NCBI GenBank assembly: GCA_012845835.1
Contig: JABAKD010000001.1
Span: forward strand, 513,501-577,500
From: Undaria pinnatifida
Taxonomy: Eukaryota > Sar > Phaeophyceae > Laminariales > Alariaceae
DNA length: 64,000 nt
Direction of reading: 5' to 3'
The notes beneath the pieces were generated by a model that did not search any database, had not been told where the DNA came from, and was given only the letters and a program-made list of their open reading frames with translations. Position numbers and translations under genes: made by a program. The number at the start of each line of letters is the position of its first letter. Position 1 is the first letter of the stretch. Below are positions 43,509-54,689 of the stretch, piece by piece.

Positions 43509-45360
43509 TCAACTGGCCACGGCCGTGCCTCGAGGTTCGTCTACGATACGTTGGATCCCCCGAGGAAACGCACTGGCGATGTGACCTTGCAGGCACCAAG
43601 AGCCTCGTACGGCTCCCGTCGAAGTCGTGTAGCGCGCCGGAGGGAGAGAAAGTTTAATCGGTTTCGGGTCGTCCAGAAAGCAGACCAGGTATACCTTGTC
43701 CTCGGTAGTGCTCGCGCTGATTTTTCCAAGCCACCATTCCTTGTACCAAAAATGGGCTCCCTTAGGACGCACCGTGTCGTGGTAGCGACGGAGCCAGTCG
43801 GCGCGGGGAACACAAGCGTAGCCCGGCGCTAGGAATTTTTTCTCCGTTGTTGCGGGGGAGCTCGCGCTGTGCCGCCCCGATTCGCATTCGGTGGTATAGG
43901 CGGTTAGTTTGGCGGTGCTGGTCCGGGGTTCCGACCCAATATCGCAAGATGTGGGAGCGGGAGAAGTGGAGGTCAATTTCTCGCTCCCAGGAAGGTTCGG
44001 AGAGTTCCGCCCAATACGTCTTGTATAGCACCGCGATGACACCTGGCCCTCGTACCGACTGATGACCGGTGATCTGCTCCACCCCCAGCCGTTGGAGGGG
44101 GGTTGAAACGTCGTCTTGAGTGACGTGGTACTGCAGGGCCTTCTTGGAAAAATGTTGAACACGTACTGCGTCAGCCCCGCCGGTAGATATTTGGGCATGT
44201 TCCCGTTGTCGTGGGGATTGCCGCAGGGTTTTGCAGCGTTCGATGGCCACACGCCGGCGAGCGTCCGAACCGGACAGGTCGGAAGGGAGATTCAAATAGA
44301 GGAGGTTGCTCCCGAGCGGCTTACCGTCCGGGGTCTCGACGGCGGAGCAGGGACCGACTGGATCTTGTACGGGCCCGTCCAGTTAAGCGCGAGCATGGGC
44401 TTGAGTACCTTGGCGTCGGTGTTCGCCTTCACACCCTGGCGGATGGTGGAGGCAGAATTGTACATCCATGGCCAACAACCCGTAGCGAAGTTAGGTGCTG
44501 GACGCAGCGCCTTGGCGAGGGCGGCGGTTCTACGGTTAACACGAAAAACGGTGAGGGCGTAGTGTACGCGGACAATGTAGTTCGCGCACTTTTGCCGGTT
44601 GGTGGCCATATCGCAATAGGCCAGGTGGTCACGAGCCAGACTCTGGTGTCCCACGACTCTAGTGCGGTCGAAGACCGTCAGGGGGGGACGTGGGGGTCTG
44701 CCCATATGGACCTCGTTGGTCGCCAGACCCGTCGGCGCGCTGACATAATTGTTGTAAGCGAATTCGACGTTAGGCACATGCAAATCCCAAGCATCTTGTC
44801 GCTCGTTGACGACCATAGCCAGCATTTGGGCCATAGTGTGGTTTAAGCGCTCAACGCCTCCCTTACAGTTGAGATGATAAGAACTTGTGAAAGCTGATAT
44901 ATAGCTTGTGAAAGCTTGGTGCAGAACTGCAGGCCGTTGTCTGAGAGTATGGTGCGCGGGCACCCCCACGAGGGGATGTATTGGTTCACCAGGATATTGG
45001 CTGTACCCTCCGCAGTGAAGTCAGCGGCAGTGACGGGGAACATGTAGGCCCGACGACTGAAGCGATCGGTGAACAGCAGGATGTAGGTGTTGCCTCGTGG
45101 TGTGATCGGGAGGGAGCCGAAGTAGTCAACACCGACGGCGATACCTGGACCTTCCGGTAGAGACATTGAGATGATTGGCCAGATGATAGTCAGCCGTCGG
45201 GTTTTCCGCGCTTGGCGTTTCAAGCAGTGGCAAAACCACCACCGGGTGCACACATTCATGCCAATCTACCTATAAAACCCCTCCCGCATGCGCAACGTGC
45301 GCGTGGCGCCAAGGTGACAAGAAGCCGTCGAGCGACAAGCTTGCATGGTCCAAGGGCGCA
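43509..45360 (-). pseudogene. Gypsy integrase-chromodomain remnant
   Basis: Reading the minus strand: a zinc-binding-like segment (SCHLGATRTLRM, ...CHCLK) broken by a TAG at 45266-45268 where Trp is usual; integrase core with VDYFGSLP, FTDRFSR and ILSDNG (45190-44950); GGVERLN with the catalytic Glu after a frame change; GPY module (LNWTGPYKI, about 44370); chromodomain VEQITGHQ to SHILRYWVG (44082-43929); and after another frame change a Tudor/SH3-like stretch (WWLGKI, YLVCFLDDPKPIKL). The breaks make it non-functional. I have not attempted to restore it. Confidence 0.85.
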
Positions 45361-45989
45361 TGAGCAGGGGAAAATAGATGCGAAGTGGCTCGTCGATTAG
45401 CAAGCAAGCAGCTCGCCCCATAGAGTTGGGTTTGTCAGACCTTGTTGTCGGCAGTGTCGGGTTACGGACGAGTAGGACGATGTCGTCGTCGGTTGTATGT
45501 CGTCGACCCTTACCCGCCAGCTCCTGGATGTCTGAGAGGGAGGGACGCTTGAGCGAGGGGAAGCACGCCAAAACGTCGGGCGGCAGGGCCGACGGCCGGC
45601 CGATAGAAATGTAACTTATCGTGGCGTGGCACGTCAGCTCAGCGTGCTGCTCTCGCTTCCAATCGGCATGCGAAAAATGAGAGACGGAATCATTGAACCA
45701 CAATTCAGCAGCGTCGTCGAGGGCACCCGACCTTGTACGTGCAGTTGGCATGTCACCAGGAGAAGGCGTAAGCCATTGGAGAGGAGTTCCCATAGGCTCT
45801 GCGTGGTCGTGATCGGGCAGAAGTGGCACCGTGCGGACCGGCGGGTCGGCAAGCGTAGAGGTCGCGGCGGCAGGCGGAGCCGGGCGCGGTCGTCGGGCTT
45901 GCGGCGGAGTTGAAACTCGTCTGGAAGATGGCCGAGGGGTCCCGCCGGGCCCAAAGCCATAGTCGACAGCAGGGGGTGCCTTACCAGCT

Positions 45990-46385
45990 GTTGCTGCTGA
46001 ACGCCGGCGCGTCCGAGTGGAACACAGTGGCCACATGAGCAGACTCCCACGTCTCCTCCTGACGGTCTTCGACCGCACTGGCGTCGTGGGACACGAGAGT
46101 CTGGCCCGTGACCACCTGGCCTCTTGCGACATGGTCAACGACCGGCAAAAGTGCGCGAACGACATTGTCCGCGCACCCTACGCCCTCACCGTTTCTCGTG
46201 TTAACCGCAGAAACTACGCCCTCGCCAACGCGCTGCACCCAGCACCCAACTTCGCTACGGGTGGTTGAACATAGGTGTACTATTCTGCCTCCACCATCCG
46301 CCAGGGTGTGAAGGCGAACACCGACGCCAAGGTGCTCAATGCCAAACTCGCGCTTAACTGGACGGGCCCGTATAAGATCCTGGCA
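45990..46385 (+). pseudogene. Inverted fragment of the gypsy integrase C-terminus
   Basis: The plus strand reads LLTVFDRTGVVGHESLARDH, then NRQKCA-like, then ALNWTGPYKIL, the same segment as the minus-strand integrase at about 44350-44740 but on the opposite strand and diverged. A stop follows FATGG. Confidence 0.85.
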
Positions 46386-46389
46386 GATT

Positions 46390-46671
46390 TGTTAAGGGAT
46401 CAGTGGGGTATTAGTCCGTTTGACCACGTGCAAACGGTTAACCAATAGCTTACCCAAATTTAGCCCCCCCCCCTGAAACGACGGGATACTATTAATCGGT
46501 CGGCCGGATATACGGGAGGACCTGCCAATATCCAAGCGGTTTCATTTCCTGTGGGTGCCGGGGAGAGTATTATTGAATTTCGACATGAGGAAAGTCTGAA
46601 GAAAATTATTGTTGTGGATGGTGGGATTTGAACCCACAACTCTAAAAACCCATGGTCTGTCGACGACGCCA
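46390..46671. repeat. LTR, right
   Basis: Direct-repeat partner of 42008-42304, 282 bp, starting TGTTAAGGG and ending GACGACGCCA. Confidence 0.8.
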
Positions 46672-46673
46672 TT

Positions 46674-46772
46674 TGTTAACATATTAGAGGGGTATTAGTC
46701 CATTTATTAGTCCATTTGACCACTTGCAAAAGGTTAACTAATAGCTTACTCAACCTAGGCCTTATGACACAG
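46674..46772. repeat. Third, truncated LTR in tandem
   Basis: Two bases after the right LTR a new copy starts TGTTAACATATTAGAGG and follows the LTR for about 100 bp before homology stops. A small fragment of the same LTR also lies at 53505-53570. Confidence 0.75.
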
Positions 46773-47156
46773 AGCAGCAGAAAAATGGAACGTCTCGGGG
46801 GTTTCCTTTTATGTAGGATAGCGGGATGATGGGTACTGGATATTACAGAGAAAAATGAAAGGACCGGATAATTTTGAGGCAAAACAAGATCGAGAGGTCA
46901 AATACCAGCAAACAAATGTAGATCGTTGCGAAGCGCGGAATCATCGGTGCAGCGAATGGCCAAGAAACGATAACTAACGGGCGAGGCCGTGTAGGAGCTG
47001 AAGAGGACCGGGGCAGAGGGCAAGAGACGCCAGGGGGCCGTCAAGTTTTATTTTTTGGGTTCCTTTTTTGGTTGGTTGGTTGTTTGCTATTCTGGGCTGC
47101 TGTGCTGGAGGGTGAGCATCGTCGAGAGCAGCAGTCGTCGGGAGGAACGGGCAAGG

Positions 47157-48045
47157 ATGGGGGGCCTCACCCCGATCCAACAACAGGACGAGGAGCCGGA
47201 CAACTTGGTGGGAGGCCCAGGCCCAATGCAGAGGTTGAGCTCGGGAGGCGCGGCAACCGGGAGCGTGGACGAGGGTATAGTACATGAAAATACGCTCGCA
47301 ACCCTAAGCGCGTCGTCGAGTAGAAACGGGCGGTTCTCAGAGGTCGAATCACAGGCGCTTGACGGAGCCCACAGACGGTTGGATAGAGGGGGGCACGGGT
47401 CGCGTAGGAATACTCGCACATCGCCAGGCAGAGAAGGAAGGAGTTCATTTTGGCACCACCGCGAGCAAACCAACCCCACCCAACATGTCAAACTCCCGCA
47501 ACATCACCAAATATTTTTCCCGGCGGCGATTCTCGGGCCCCCCATCGGTGAGTGGAGGGAACTTGTATCAGCAGGAGGCAGGGGCGAGGCGAGACTACAG
47601 CCAAGGCGGTTTTTAACGGGCCACCACAGGCGCCATGGGGCCCGGTAGGAGTGCCCCAGCACCAGCAGCAAGGGTGGACACCGCAGCGACAGTATGGCAC
47701 GGGTGCACCACAGCAGCCGCCGCAAGTCGAGGCACCACAGCAACAAGGGGCGGCAATGGGGGGATACAGCAACAGCAGCAGCAGCGGGGTTGGTCACCGC
47801 AGCAGCTAAGCGCGGGTGCACCATCGCAACAGCAGCAGCAGGGGTGGCCACCGCAGCATCCGCTTAGCGGGGGTACTCTACAGCAGCCGCAGCAAGGGTG
47901 GGGACCACAACGAGGGACGGGGGGGGGGGTACGTTGGAGAGGAGATGCAGTGAGCCCGCGACAGCAGCACCAGCAGCCAAGCGTACAGCAGCAGCAGCGG
48001 AGTCAAACTGGCAGCAGCAAAAGCCAAGCAGACAGCAGCAGTTAG
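47157..48045 (+). CDS. Small Gln-rich protein gene, two exons (47157-47547, 47630-48045)
   Basis: An ATG at 47157 opens 130 codons plus one base, ending at donor GTGAGTGG. Skipping 82 bp to the acceptor GGCCACCACAG lets two bases complete the codon, and the frame then runs to TAG at 48045, giving 268 codons plus stop. The second exon has GGTTGGTCACCGCAGC-like units coding GW(S/P/G)PQ and poly-Gln. An AATAAA-type signal lies at about 48060. No domain is recognised. The first GW-PQ unit is in another frame (GWTPQ), which suggests a frameshift in a G-run near 47755 or a different splice pattern. Codon use gives no help. Confidence 0.5.
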
Positions 48046-48049
48046 AGGT

Positions 48050-48640
48050 GACCAAAACAGAATAAAAACGAACAAAAATGTCGACAATTCCCCCGCACTT
48101 CATTCCCCCGACTCGCCACACATCCTTCTTTTCGAAACACGCACACGTATCATACTCAGGGAACCACTGCCTCATTTTCACAACCGCCCATTCGAAAATG
48201 CACGGCACATGAGAAAGGAAGGGAGACGGCCACCCACGCGCCCGTTTCCCTGTCCTCTTCCCTCATCTCCCTCCGTCTCCCTCTGTCGCATTCCAAGACC
48301 TCCGGTATATTGCGCCATCGTGTCACAACCCCGTGATAAATTCACCTTCGTCCGTTCGGAGGCAAACAACTTGGAATCAGTATAGGATATTTTTTTTTGC
48401 AGGAGTAGAGGGCTTAACCTCCCTCCGCCCCGCCTGCGCACGCCCCGTCCCTCTCCCGTTCGTTTGGTTCCCTGCCGATTCCCTGCGAATAATGCGATAG
48501 CGGGGCACCGAAAAAGACAAATAAACCTTTTAAAAGGTAGGTGGCAGACGACGACAACCAACCGACGCTGAGGTTCTCAAATAGCACTTCCCCGCGGGTG
48601 GTGAACCACGATGACGCCGTTCTGTCACTGCTCTCAAATG
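48050..48640. other. Intergenic DNA, nothing recognised
   Basis: No exon, RNA or known repeat apart from a short TTGGAATCAGTATAGG word near 48370 that belongs to a dispersed repeat also seen at 20068 and 55652. Confidence 0.5.
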
Positions 48641-49640
48641 TAGCTTGAAAACGGACTCCCTATCTCCTGTTTATCCCTGGCCACCAAAGACAGAGGTGGG
48701 CACCTACTGCCGTCGTGGCTCGCTACCCCCGAGACCGCCTGCGCCAATCCACCACCACAAGGTTCCGGCGGCGACGGGTACCGCGGCGAGAGACGACCAA
48801 CCCGAAACGAAATTTCTGCGAGCTGAAACGTCGCGATGTCTGTGATATCTCAGGAGATAGATAGGTGGGAAGTTGCCGCCGCCGCGGCCGCCGACCCCGA
48901 GACCGCCTACTGCGCCAAATATATCTCCACAAAAGGTTTCAGCGGCGGCGGACACAGCCGCGAGAGGCGACTTTTTCCGGTTTGCCATGATACTGCTGAC
49001 AGGTACAAGCGGAGTTGGCACTTCCGCCTCGTCCGCTGCCGCCGCCGCGTTTTCCTCTTCGTCGAACCGCCTCGTCATGCACGCGAACTCCCTCGCCAAG
49101 TCTGCTTCTCAGTCCTTCCTGTGAGAGGCGGTAAGGATTCGACTACGGCGCGCGACGTTGGCGACGGAGATGGCGTCCGTTTTTCTTCTCCAACGAACTG
49201 TCTCAATCCTGCTGCTTTTGTCCACGCCTTCTGGTGGCACGGACGAGTGTGCAGTACGACCGATCCCTGTCTCCTGTCGTTCCTCTGTGAAGAAGGCAGA
49301 GGTGGCGGGGGCGTTGGTTTATCTCCCCCGACAAACTGTCATATTGCTGTCTCTTGGGCCTGTACCTTGTTGTGGCACGCACTCGCACTAGGGGGCAGGA
49401 CAGCCGATCTCTGTCACGGTCCATTCTCTGTGAAGAAGGCGATAGCTGTGTTGGTTGTGAGCCCTTTGACGAACCCCCCTCAGCAGGCGACGCGCGTAAT
49501 TTAGTGTTGTCTCCACCGCTGACAGCTCCTCTCAGGGTGGTATGGACCGCTTCCGTCGCCGCCGCCACCGCCCCCGCCATTGCTACCGCTGTCGCCGTCG
49601 GCTCTACGAAAGATCGCAGCTTTGCTGGCAGGAGAAACTC
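48640..49640. repeat. Tandemly duplicated GC-rich segments, coding status unclear
   Basis: Two pairs of direct repeats: 48700-48795 with 48893-48970 (CCCCGAGACCGCCT... CGCGAGAG), and 49185-49320 with 49322-49440 (AACTGTC... CTCTGTGAAGAAGGC). Open frames exist on both strands, for example a + frame with the P-loop-like LLTGTSGVGTS at about 48990-49020 that lacks the Walker Lys. I cannot decide a strand or protein. Confidence 0.55.
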
Positions 49641-49656
49641 AGCAGTATCTTCTTAA

Positions 49657-50022
49657 TTGGTAGTTCCTTCTAAGGTAGCAGAAACCGCCGGTGACGGTGC
49701 CGTTGTCACTACCACTGCCGCCGTTGTTTTGCCAGATATCAGTAGCTGCCCCGACAGGAGAGCTCTCTTCGCCGCTGCTATCGCTGCCAGAGCCGTCGAG
49801 TTATCGGAAGGTTGCAGCTGTGTGCTGACTGGCGAGCCCTCTCTGCCTTCGCTATCGCCGCCGTCGCCGCCACCGCCACTGCTACCGCCGCAGCTACCTA
49901 GATCGGAGCCGTACCGGTTCCGCCAAGGCCGCCGCGCCAACCAGCTACGACAAAGACATGGGCAAAAGTACCTCGAGTCCATCGACCGCCCTTGGCAGTC
50001 AAAGGTGGCTGAGCGTGCGTGA
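49657..50022 (+). CDS. Weak candidate coding segment
   Basis: Open frame of 121 codons on + with DRRALFAAAIAARAVELSEG and a Pro-rich stretch, then a basic C-terminus (FRQGRRANQLRQRHGQKYL). A minus-strand frame of similar length overlaps fully. No domain and no clear splice partner. Confidence 0.2.
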   Translation: MVVPSKVAETAGDGAVVTTTAAVVLPDISSCPDRRALFAAAIAARAVELSEGCSCVLTGEPSLPSLSPPSPPPPLLPPQLPRSEPYRFRQGRRANQLRQRHGQKYLESIDRPWQSKVAERA

Positions 50023-50189
50023 TCAGTACAGCGATGCAGTGTTTGCCGAAAAATAGCATTATAAGCAGAAAAAGCGCCTTGACGCTGCACGTTGAAACTA
50101 TTGCCAGATTGCAGAAAAATTACTACCAGGTATGTCACCGGCCGCCAACGTACATGATATGAAACAGTATAACAGTAAGGTTTATTTAG

Positions 50190-50371
50190 TTGCTCGGCCT
50201 TCAACAAAATCCCCCAGCAGTACAAATATAACTACTACTCGTACAAGCAGCAGGCACTTCACGGTCACTACCACTCCTGCGACATTGAGGTACGATACAC
50301 CCAGGATTATCAGAACCTCGGCGCAGCAGCGGAGCAGCAACCTAATGCAGAGCGGGAGCAGTAGCATCACA
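50190..50371 (+). CDS. Weak candidate terminal exon, Tyr/Gln-rich
   Basis: After a TTTATTTAG acceptor-like site one frame reads AFNKIPQQYKYNYYSYKQQ and continues to a TAG near 50370. The composition is unusual but protein-like. No upstream exon is established. Confidence 0.25.
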
Positions 50372-50589
50372 AAGACGCAGCAACTATAATATGCTCGCCC
50401 GAAGCAGAGTGGGAGAGTGCGCCGATAAAGCAGTTACTAAGAAGGGATCTATAATAATTTGCCGTTCCTTTCCACTTGCACTAGCTGATATACTGTAGTA
50501 GTGCCTGCGACTGTCTTATAAAATACCGGTCAAAACCACGTACGTGGTGTTCGTGCACATAACAAGTAGTAGAGCTACTGTTGTACGTA

Positions 50590-50915
50590 TACTACAACAA
50601 CAAACAGTAGTAGTAATAATAGTAGTAATAGTAGTAGTAGTAGTAGTAGTAGAGTTGGTAGTAGTAGTAGAGCTACTGTTGTACGTATGCTACCACAATA
50701 AACAGTAGTAGTAGTAGAGTTAGTAGTAGTAGTAGTAGTAGTAGTGTAGTAGTAGTAGTAGTAGTAGAGTTGGTAGTAGTAGTAGTAGTAGTAGTAGTAG
50801 AGCTACTGTTGTACGTATGCTACAACAATAAACAGTAGTAGTAGTAGAGTTAGTAGTAGTAGTGGTAGTAGTGGTAGTAGTAGTAGTAGTAGCAGTAGTA
50901 GTAGTAGTAGTTTCC
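50590..50915. repeat. (GTA)n trinucleotide array with a higher-order unit
   Basis: About 320 bp of TAG/GTA repeats. Inside it a non-repetitive unit GAGCTACTGTTGTACGTAT..TAC recurs three times (50570, 50680, 50800), each time followed by an AACAGTAGTAG run. The array is therefore built from about 115-bp units rather than by simple slippage alone. Confidence 0.9.
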
Positions 50916-52037
50916 TTGCATAATGCCGGTGTGGGCCACAGGCATAATATATACCGCCAGTATATAGCATCTCAGCTGCGAGTCTCGTCATTCGGGTTGT
51001 GCCAGGTTGTGCCGAGCTTTGGGTGGGATTGTTAGTATTCCGACTGATATTATTATTCGTGAATAATCTACGCAATGACTCCTAGCAGTAGGTAGTAGTG
51101 TACTTGCGCGGGCCGTGTGGTTGAGTCGAGAGCCTACAGTCTAGAGAGTTAACCCGTTTTCTGCGGAGCTATAGACTACAGTCTGGGAGGCCCTCGTGGT
51201 GCACACAGGCCGGCAAGTCAGCCGGCGAACCTCGGCCAGACAAAGGGGAGATTCGAAAAACACATTCGTTATTTAATTGCTGCTGTGTACACCGGCACAA
51301 AGAACCAAGGCAAAGAGAAGAACAGCGCAACAATGTGAAGTTACTTGTAGGAGAGCTGAAACCAACACCGAAGTTTGGAAATGATGGTCTTCTTCTTGAA
51401 ATCAGAAGAAGAATAGACTAACCAAAAGATGAGAATGTATGTCCTTTGGTGTGCAAGTTAAAGAGAGAGCTCTGTGCACCGTGGTTGGTCGCTTGTGTCG
51501 ATGGGTCTGCGTCGCGACAAGCGATTTTCCATCTTGCCGAACTGCATTGCTCCTCATCAGAAGGTTGCCACACCATTGAATGATTTTTCGTCGCGGGTTG
51601 CATTCGTTCCGAAGGAAGGGTGCTGTAACTCGTGGTTGGTGCGTGTTTCCGAAGGAAATCATCAGATATGGACGCCGCGTTTTTAAGTTATTCCACCAAT
51701 CAACTCTTGTTGCGGGTGCTGGTGTTGTTCCATGGGCTAGATTTTACAACCGAGCTTGAAATCGTCGACCAGACAACGAAAATCACACGCGAGACGAAAA
51801 ACAGAGAGCGTAAATAAGCTCGTGCAACGGCAGCAGCAGCTAGGCGACGCCCAGGACACATCACAACAAAACATCGCCAGTGTGGCAGGCCCGGGGTGTG
51901 GCGAGCTTCACTTTTCGTGCTCGAGAAGTAATCGTTCCACCCGACCGGTGTTTTTTTCTTCATTCCACACGGCGGGAAAACCTGGGAGTATAGAACCTCA
52001 TCATCAGGGTGGGCAGCATAATATTATTTTATATAAC

Positions 52038-52181
52038 ATGGCGTCCCTGTTGGGTGCCGCCGCAGAAGGTGCCTCTCCTGCTCCTGCCCCTGCTCCTCCT
52101 CCTTCTGCAACCTGCAATGATGTCCGCAGCAAGGGGCGGGTGACAAGCCATGGCAGAAGATTCTCCGACAGGGCCCAACAG
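52038..52181 (+). CDS. Candidate first exon of an unidentified gene
   Basis: An ATG (MASLLGAAAEG) opens 48 codons with an Ala/Pro-rich stretch and a basic end (GRVTSHGRRFSDRAQQ), ending at donor GTGAGAGT in phase 0. Downstream acceptors at about 52345 and 52677 lead quickly to stops in that phase, so the rest of the gene is not identified. Confidence 0.3.
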
Positions 52182-52985
52182 GTGAGAGTGTATGAAGGCA
52201 GCGTCTCGACAGGCTGCTTTAGTAGGCCATCGGTCGGACCTGCGATGATGCGTCCGGCAGGACGGAACAACGATTTTTGTTCTCGTTTGGTGTCGCATTC
52301 GAATGCACGGCGGTGGCCATTGCATTCACCGTGTAACACCATTCATTGTCAACAGCAGCCCATTATAGCACACCCGAGCGCCTGTACCCTATGATACCCT
52401 ACCCCACCCTAGTTTCTCATTGCATTCGGGAAGGGTGTACTCCCCCGCACGTTCGAGGTCGCCCTCTCGGGGTGGTGACGGATAGGTGGACACCCCTTTT
52501 TTTCTCCTCCTGCTCGACCTCCTCCCCCGCCTCCTGCTCCCTTTCTCCAATAATAAAAAGTCCGCTGATGACATGTTTTTCTTTAATTATTAACTGGTAT
52601 TTAGTGTGGGAGATCTTATTATGAACGCGTTCTTTTCAAGACGGCTATCACTACATTAACGATTTTATTGTACAGCACTTCACCAGCGCACAGCAGCGGA
52701 AGCAATAACCATTATTTACTCATCATTGATATGTTCTCGACCAATTATGGGTGCGCAACCAGCACTAACACGTCACATGATCGCACAGCAGCAACACCAC
52801 GACCGGTACCACCACCACCGGCGGCAATGGTGGCAGTCTCCGGAGGTGTGTTTGGTGATAGTCTCAGGAAAAGCGAAGAAACAACTTTATTAGCAACCAC
52901 GAACAGCACCAAGCAGCACGTCGTTTAGATGATGAAACCGGAAATCTGGAACTACTACAGTACAGTAGAATAATCCGAAAATGAT

Positions 52986-53179
52986 GGTGGCCCCTCTCCA
53001 TACTCTATAGTGTCGGTATGTGCACTATAGAGGTGAATACAAGCATTATAGCGGCAACCAGCACTATTTCTGATGTGCCCATTTCTGGTTGGTCGTTCTC
53101 ATTTATGCCGACCAGTTTCACTGGCACCATGGCGGGCAACCGGCACTACCAAATCGGCGCTATGGAGGGACCTGCACTA
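52986..53179. mobile_element. MITE, copy C
   Basis: Ends TGGTGGCCCCTCTCCATAC and GCTATGGAGGGACCTGCAC are imperfect inverted repeats matching those at 20173-20360. Internal CGGGCAACCGGCACTA places it in the opposite orientation. Confidence 0.55.
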
Positions 53180-53609
53180 ACTATTTTGGCGTCCGTTGAG
53201 TTTCGTAGGTGTATCGTTTTTATGCTTTTCTTTTTCCGGTCGCCCTTCTTACGTTCAATCCAGCTCAACTCTTGGGAAAAAAAGTCTTAGTGCATTCCGG
53301 AGAAGCCGTGGTCACCGCTGTCTTTCCTTCTTCCCCACCACCGGCATAATACTGTGTTTGTCTTCATTAAAATCACGCGTAAAATACAAGGCAAGGGCTC
53401 AGCATTAGCAGACTGCTCGTCGTTTCCTTTCCAACGTATTTTGTGTCATACCATCGGGGCACTTTTATATACTTCGAAGTATTACTGTTAATACCTGTGT
53501 GTTGAGGTATTAGTGGCGTCCTGCAAAAGGTTAACCAATAGCTTACCCAAACTATAAGCCCCATACCATGTGGGCACTACTACTACTCTTAAATATCTGG
53601 CAGCCCCAC

Positions 53610-53700
53610 AATCACAGCAGCAGTAGTGGTAGTAGTAGTAGTAGTAGTAGTAGTACTAGTAGTAGTATGTTGTACTAGTAGTAGTAGTATGTTGTACTGA
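53610..53700. repeat. (GTA)n microsatellite
   Basis: GTAGTAGTAGTA run with two copies of TAGTAGTAGTATGTTGTACT at its right end. Confidence 0.9.
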
Positions 53701-54349
53701 CTGCTTGAGCGATCAATAGTATACGCTTGGTTGCATCTTCTGTAAACTGGTCGAGCGAGGCGAGTATATCGCCAAGGGTAGCACGGCCAAAGCCCCCCCC
53801 CCCCCCTGTTGGCGACGGTGGGAGCGCTGGAGGCGCCGCCGGAGGCAAACAAAATAGTATACGCGTTTTTTTGCATTTTCGCTTCATCTCCCGTTACAAC
53901 CGGGCTCAACGCTGTGCAGTTTGGCCGGGGGTGGTTGCGGTCATCATCGATAGAGCAGTTTGAAGAAATGCAACAGCACAATCAAGAACAAATACATCGC
54001 AAGTACTGCGATGATGTCACGATCTTCCGGTTTGTGTTTGTTCGCGCAGGCGCATCGTAAAATATAAAATCTATTGACTGGTTGCCGAGGTGTCATATAC
54101 TGCTGCTGCTGCCGTGGCAGTACATCGGCCAGACACTGGTTGTGCTGGATTTCGACAAGCACGTGGAAACATCGGTTTAACGTGAAGAACACACCCGGTG
54201 CATGTGCGATTTATGGTTGTCTCTAAAACGAGAACATATTAGTCTATATGAAATGTGGTGTTTTTTACCGAGATGAGTCAACAACCATTTCCGTATGCAC
54301 TATACACCATTATGCTTCGAACTGCATTATATGTTATTGTTGTTTATAT

Positions 54350-54667
54350 AGTCTATATATATTTTATTTTTTTCTTTGCACACATGTACTTTCCAGCTTC
54401 TGGACAAGCCGTGGTCACAGGTGTAGTCCCTTCTTCCCCCCGGTTCTTGCCTTCAATCTTTATCGCGCACAGGGTTCAGTCCCACTGCTCGTCGATTTTT
54501 CATCGAGTGTTGCTACCTCACGCTGTCGCGTTTTGCGCAAGTCAATTTGTTGTGCGCCAGAAAAAGTCCCACGAATTTATACGAGTATGCACTTGGGGGG
54601 ATTCGAACCCACGAAACTGACATATACCAGGCTCGAGGACAACCTGATACGCCACCGGGGCGACCGG
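54350..54667 (-). mobile_element. tRNA-derived SINE, copy 3
   Basis: The reverse strand carries GTGGCGTATCAGG, TGGGTTCGAATCCCC as B box and the CTGTGACCACGGCTTGTCC block, ending in an A-rich tail (T-rich on +, about 54354-54375). Confidence 0.8.
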
Positions 54668-54689
54668 CTTATATATATATATATATATT

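Larger units (their letters stand above)
42008..46671 (-). mobile_element. Rearranged Ty3/gypsy chromodomain retroelement between direct LTRs
   Basis: Direct repeats at 42008-42304 and 46390-46671, each starting TGTTAA and ending CGACGCCA, flank a minus-strand pol remnant: integrase zinc-binding region, DDE core, GPY motif and chromodomain. Gag, protease, reverse transcriptase and RNase H are missing. In their place next to the right LTR is a plus-strand fragment of the same integrase (45990-46385). The element is therefore a composite and is inactive as it stands. Confidence 0.8.
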
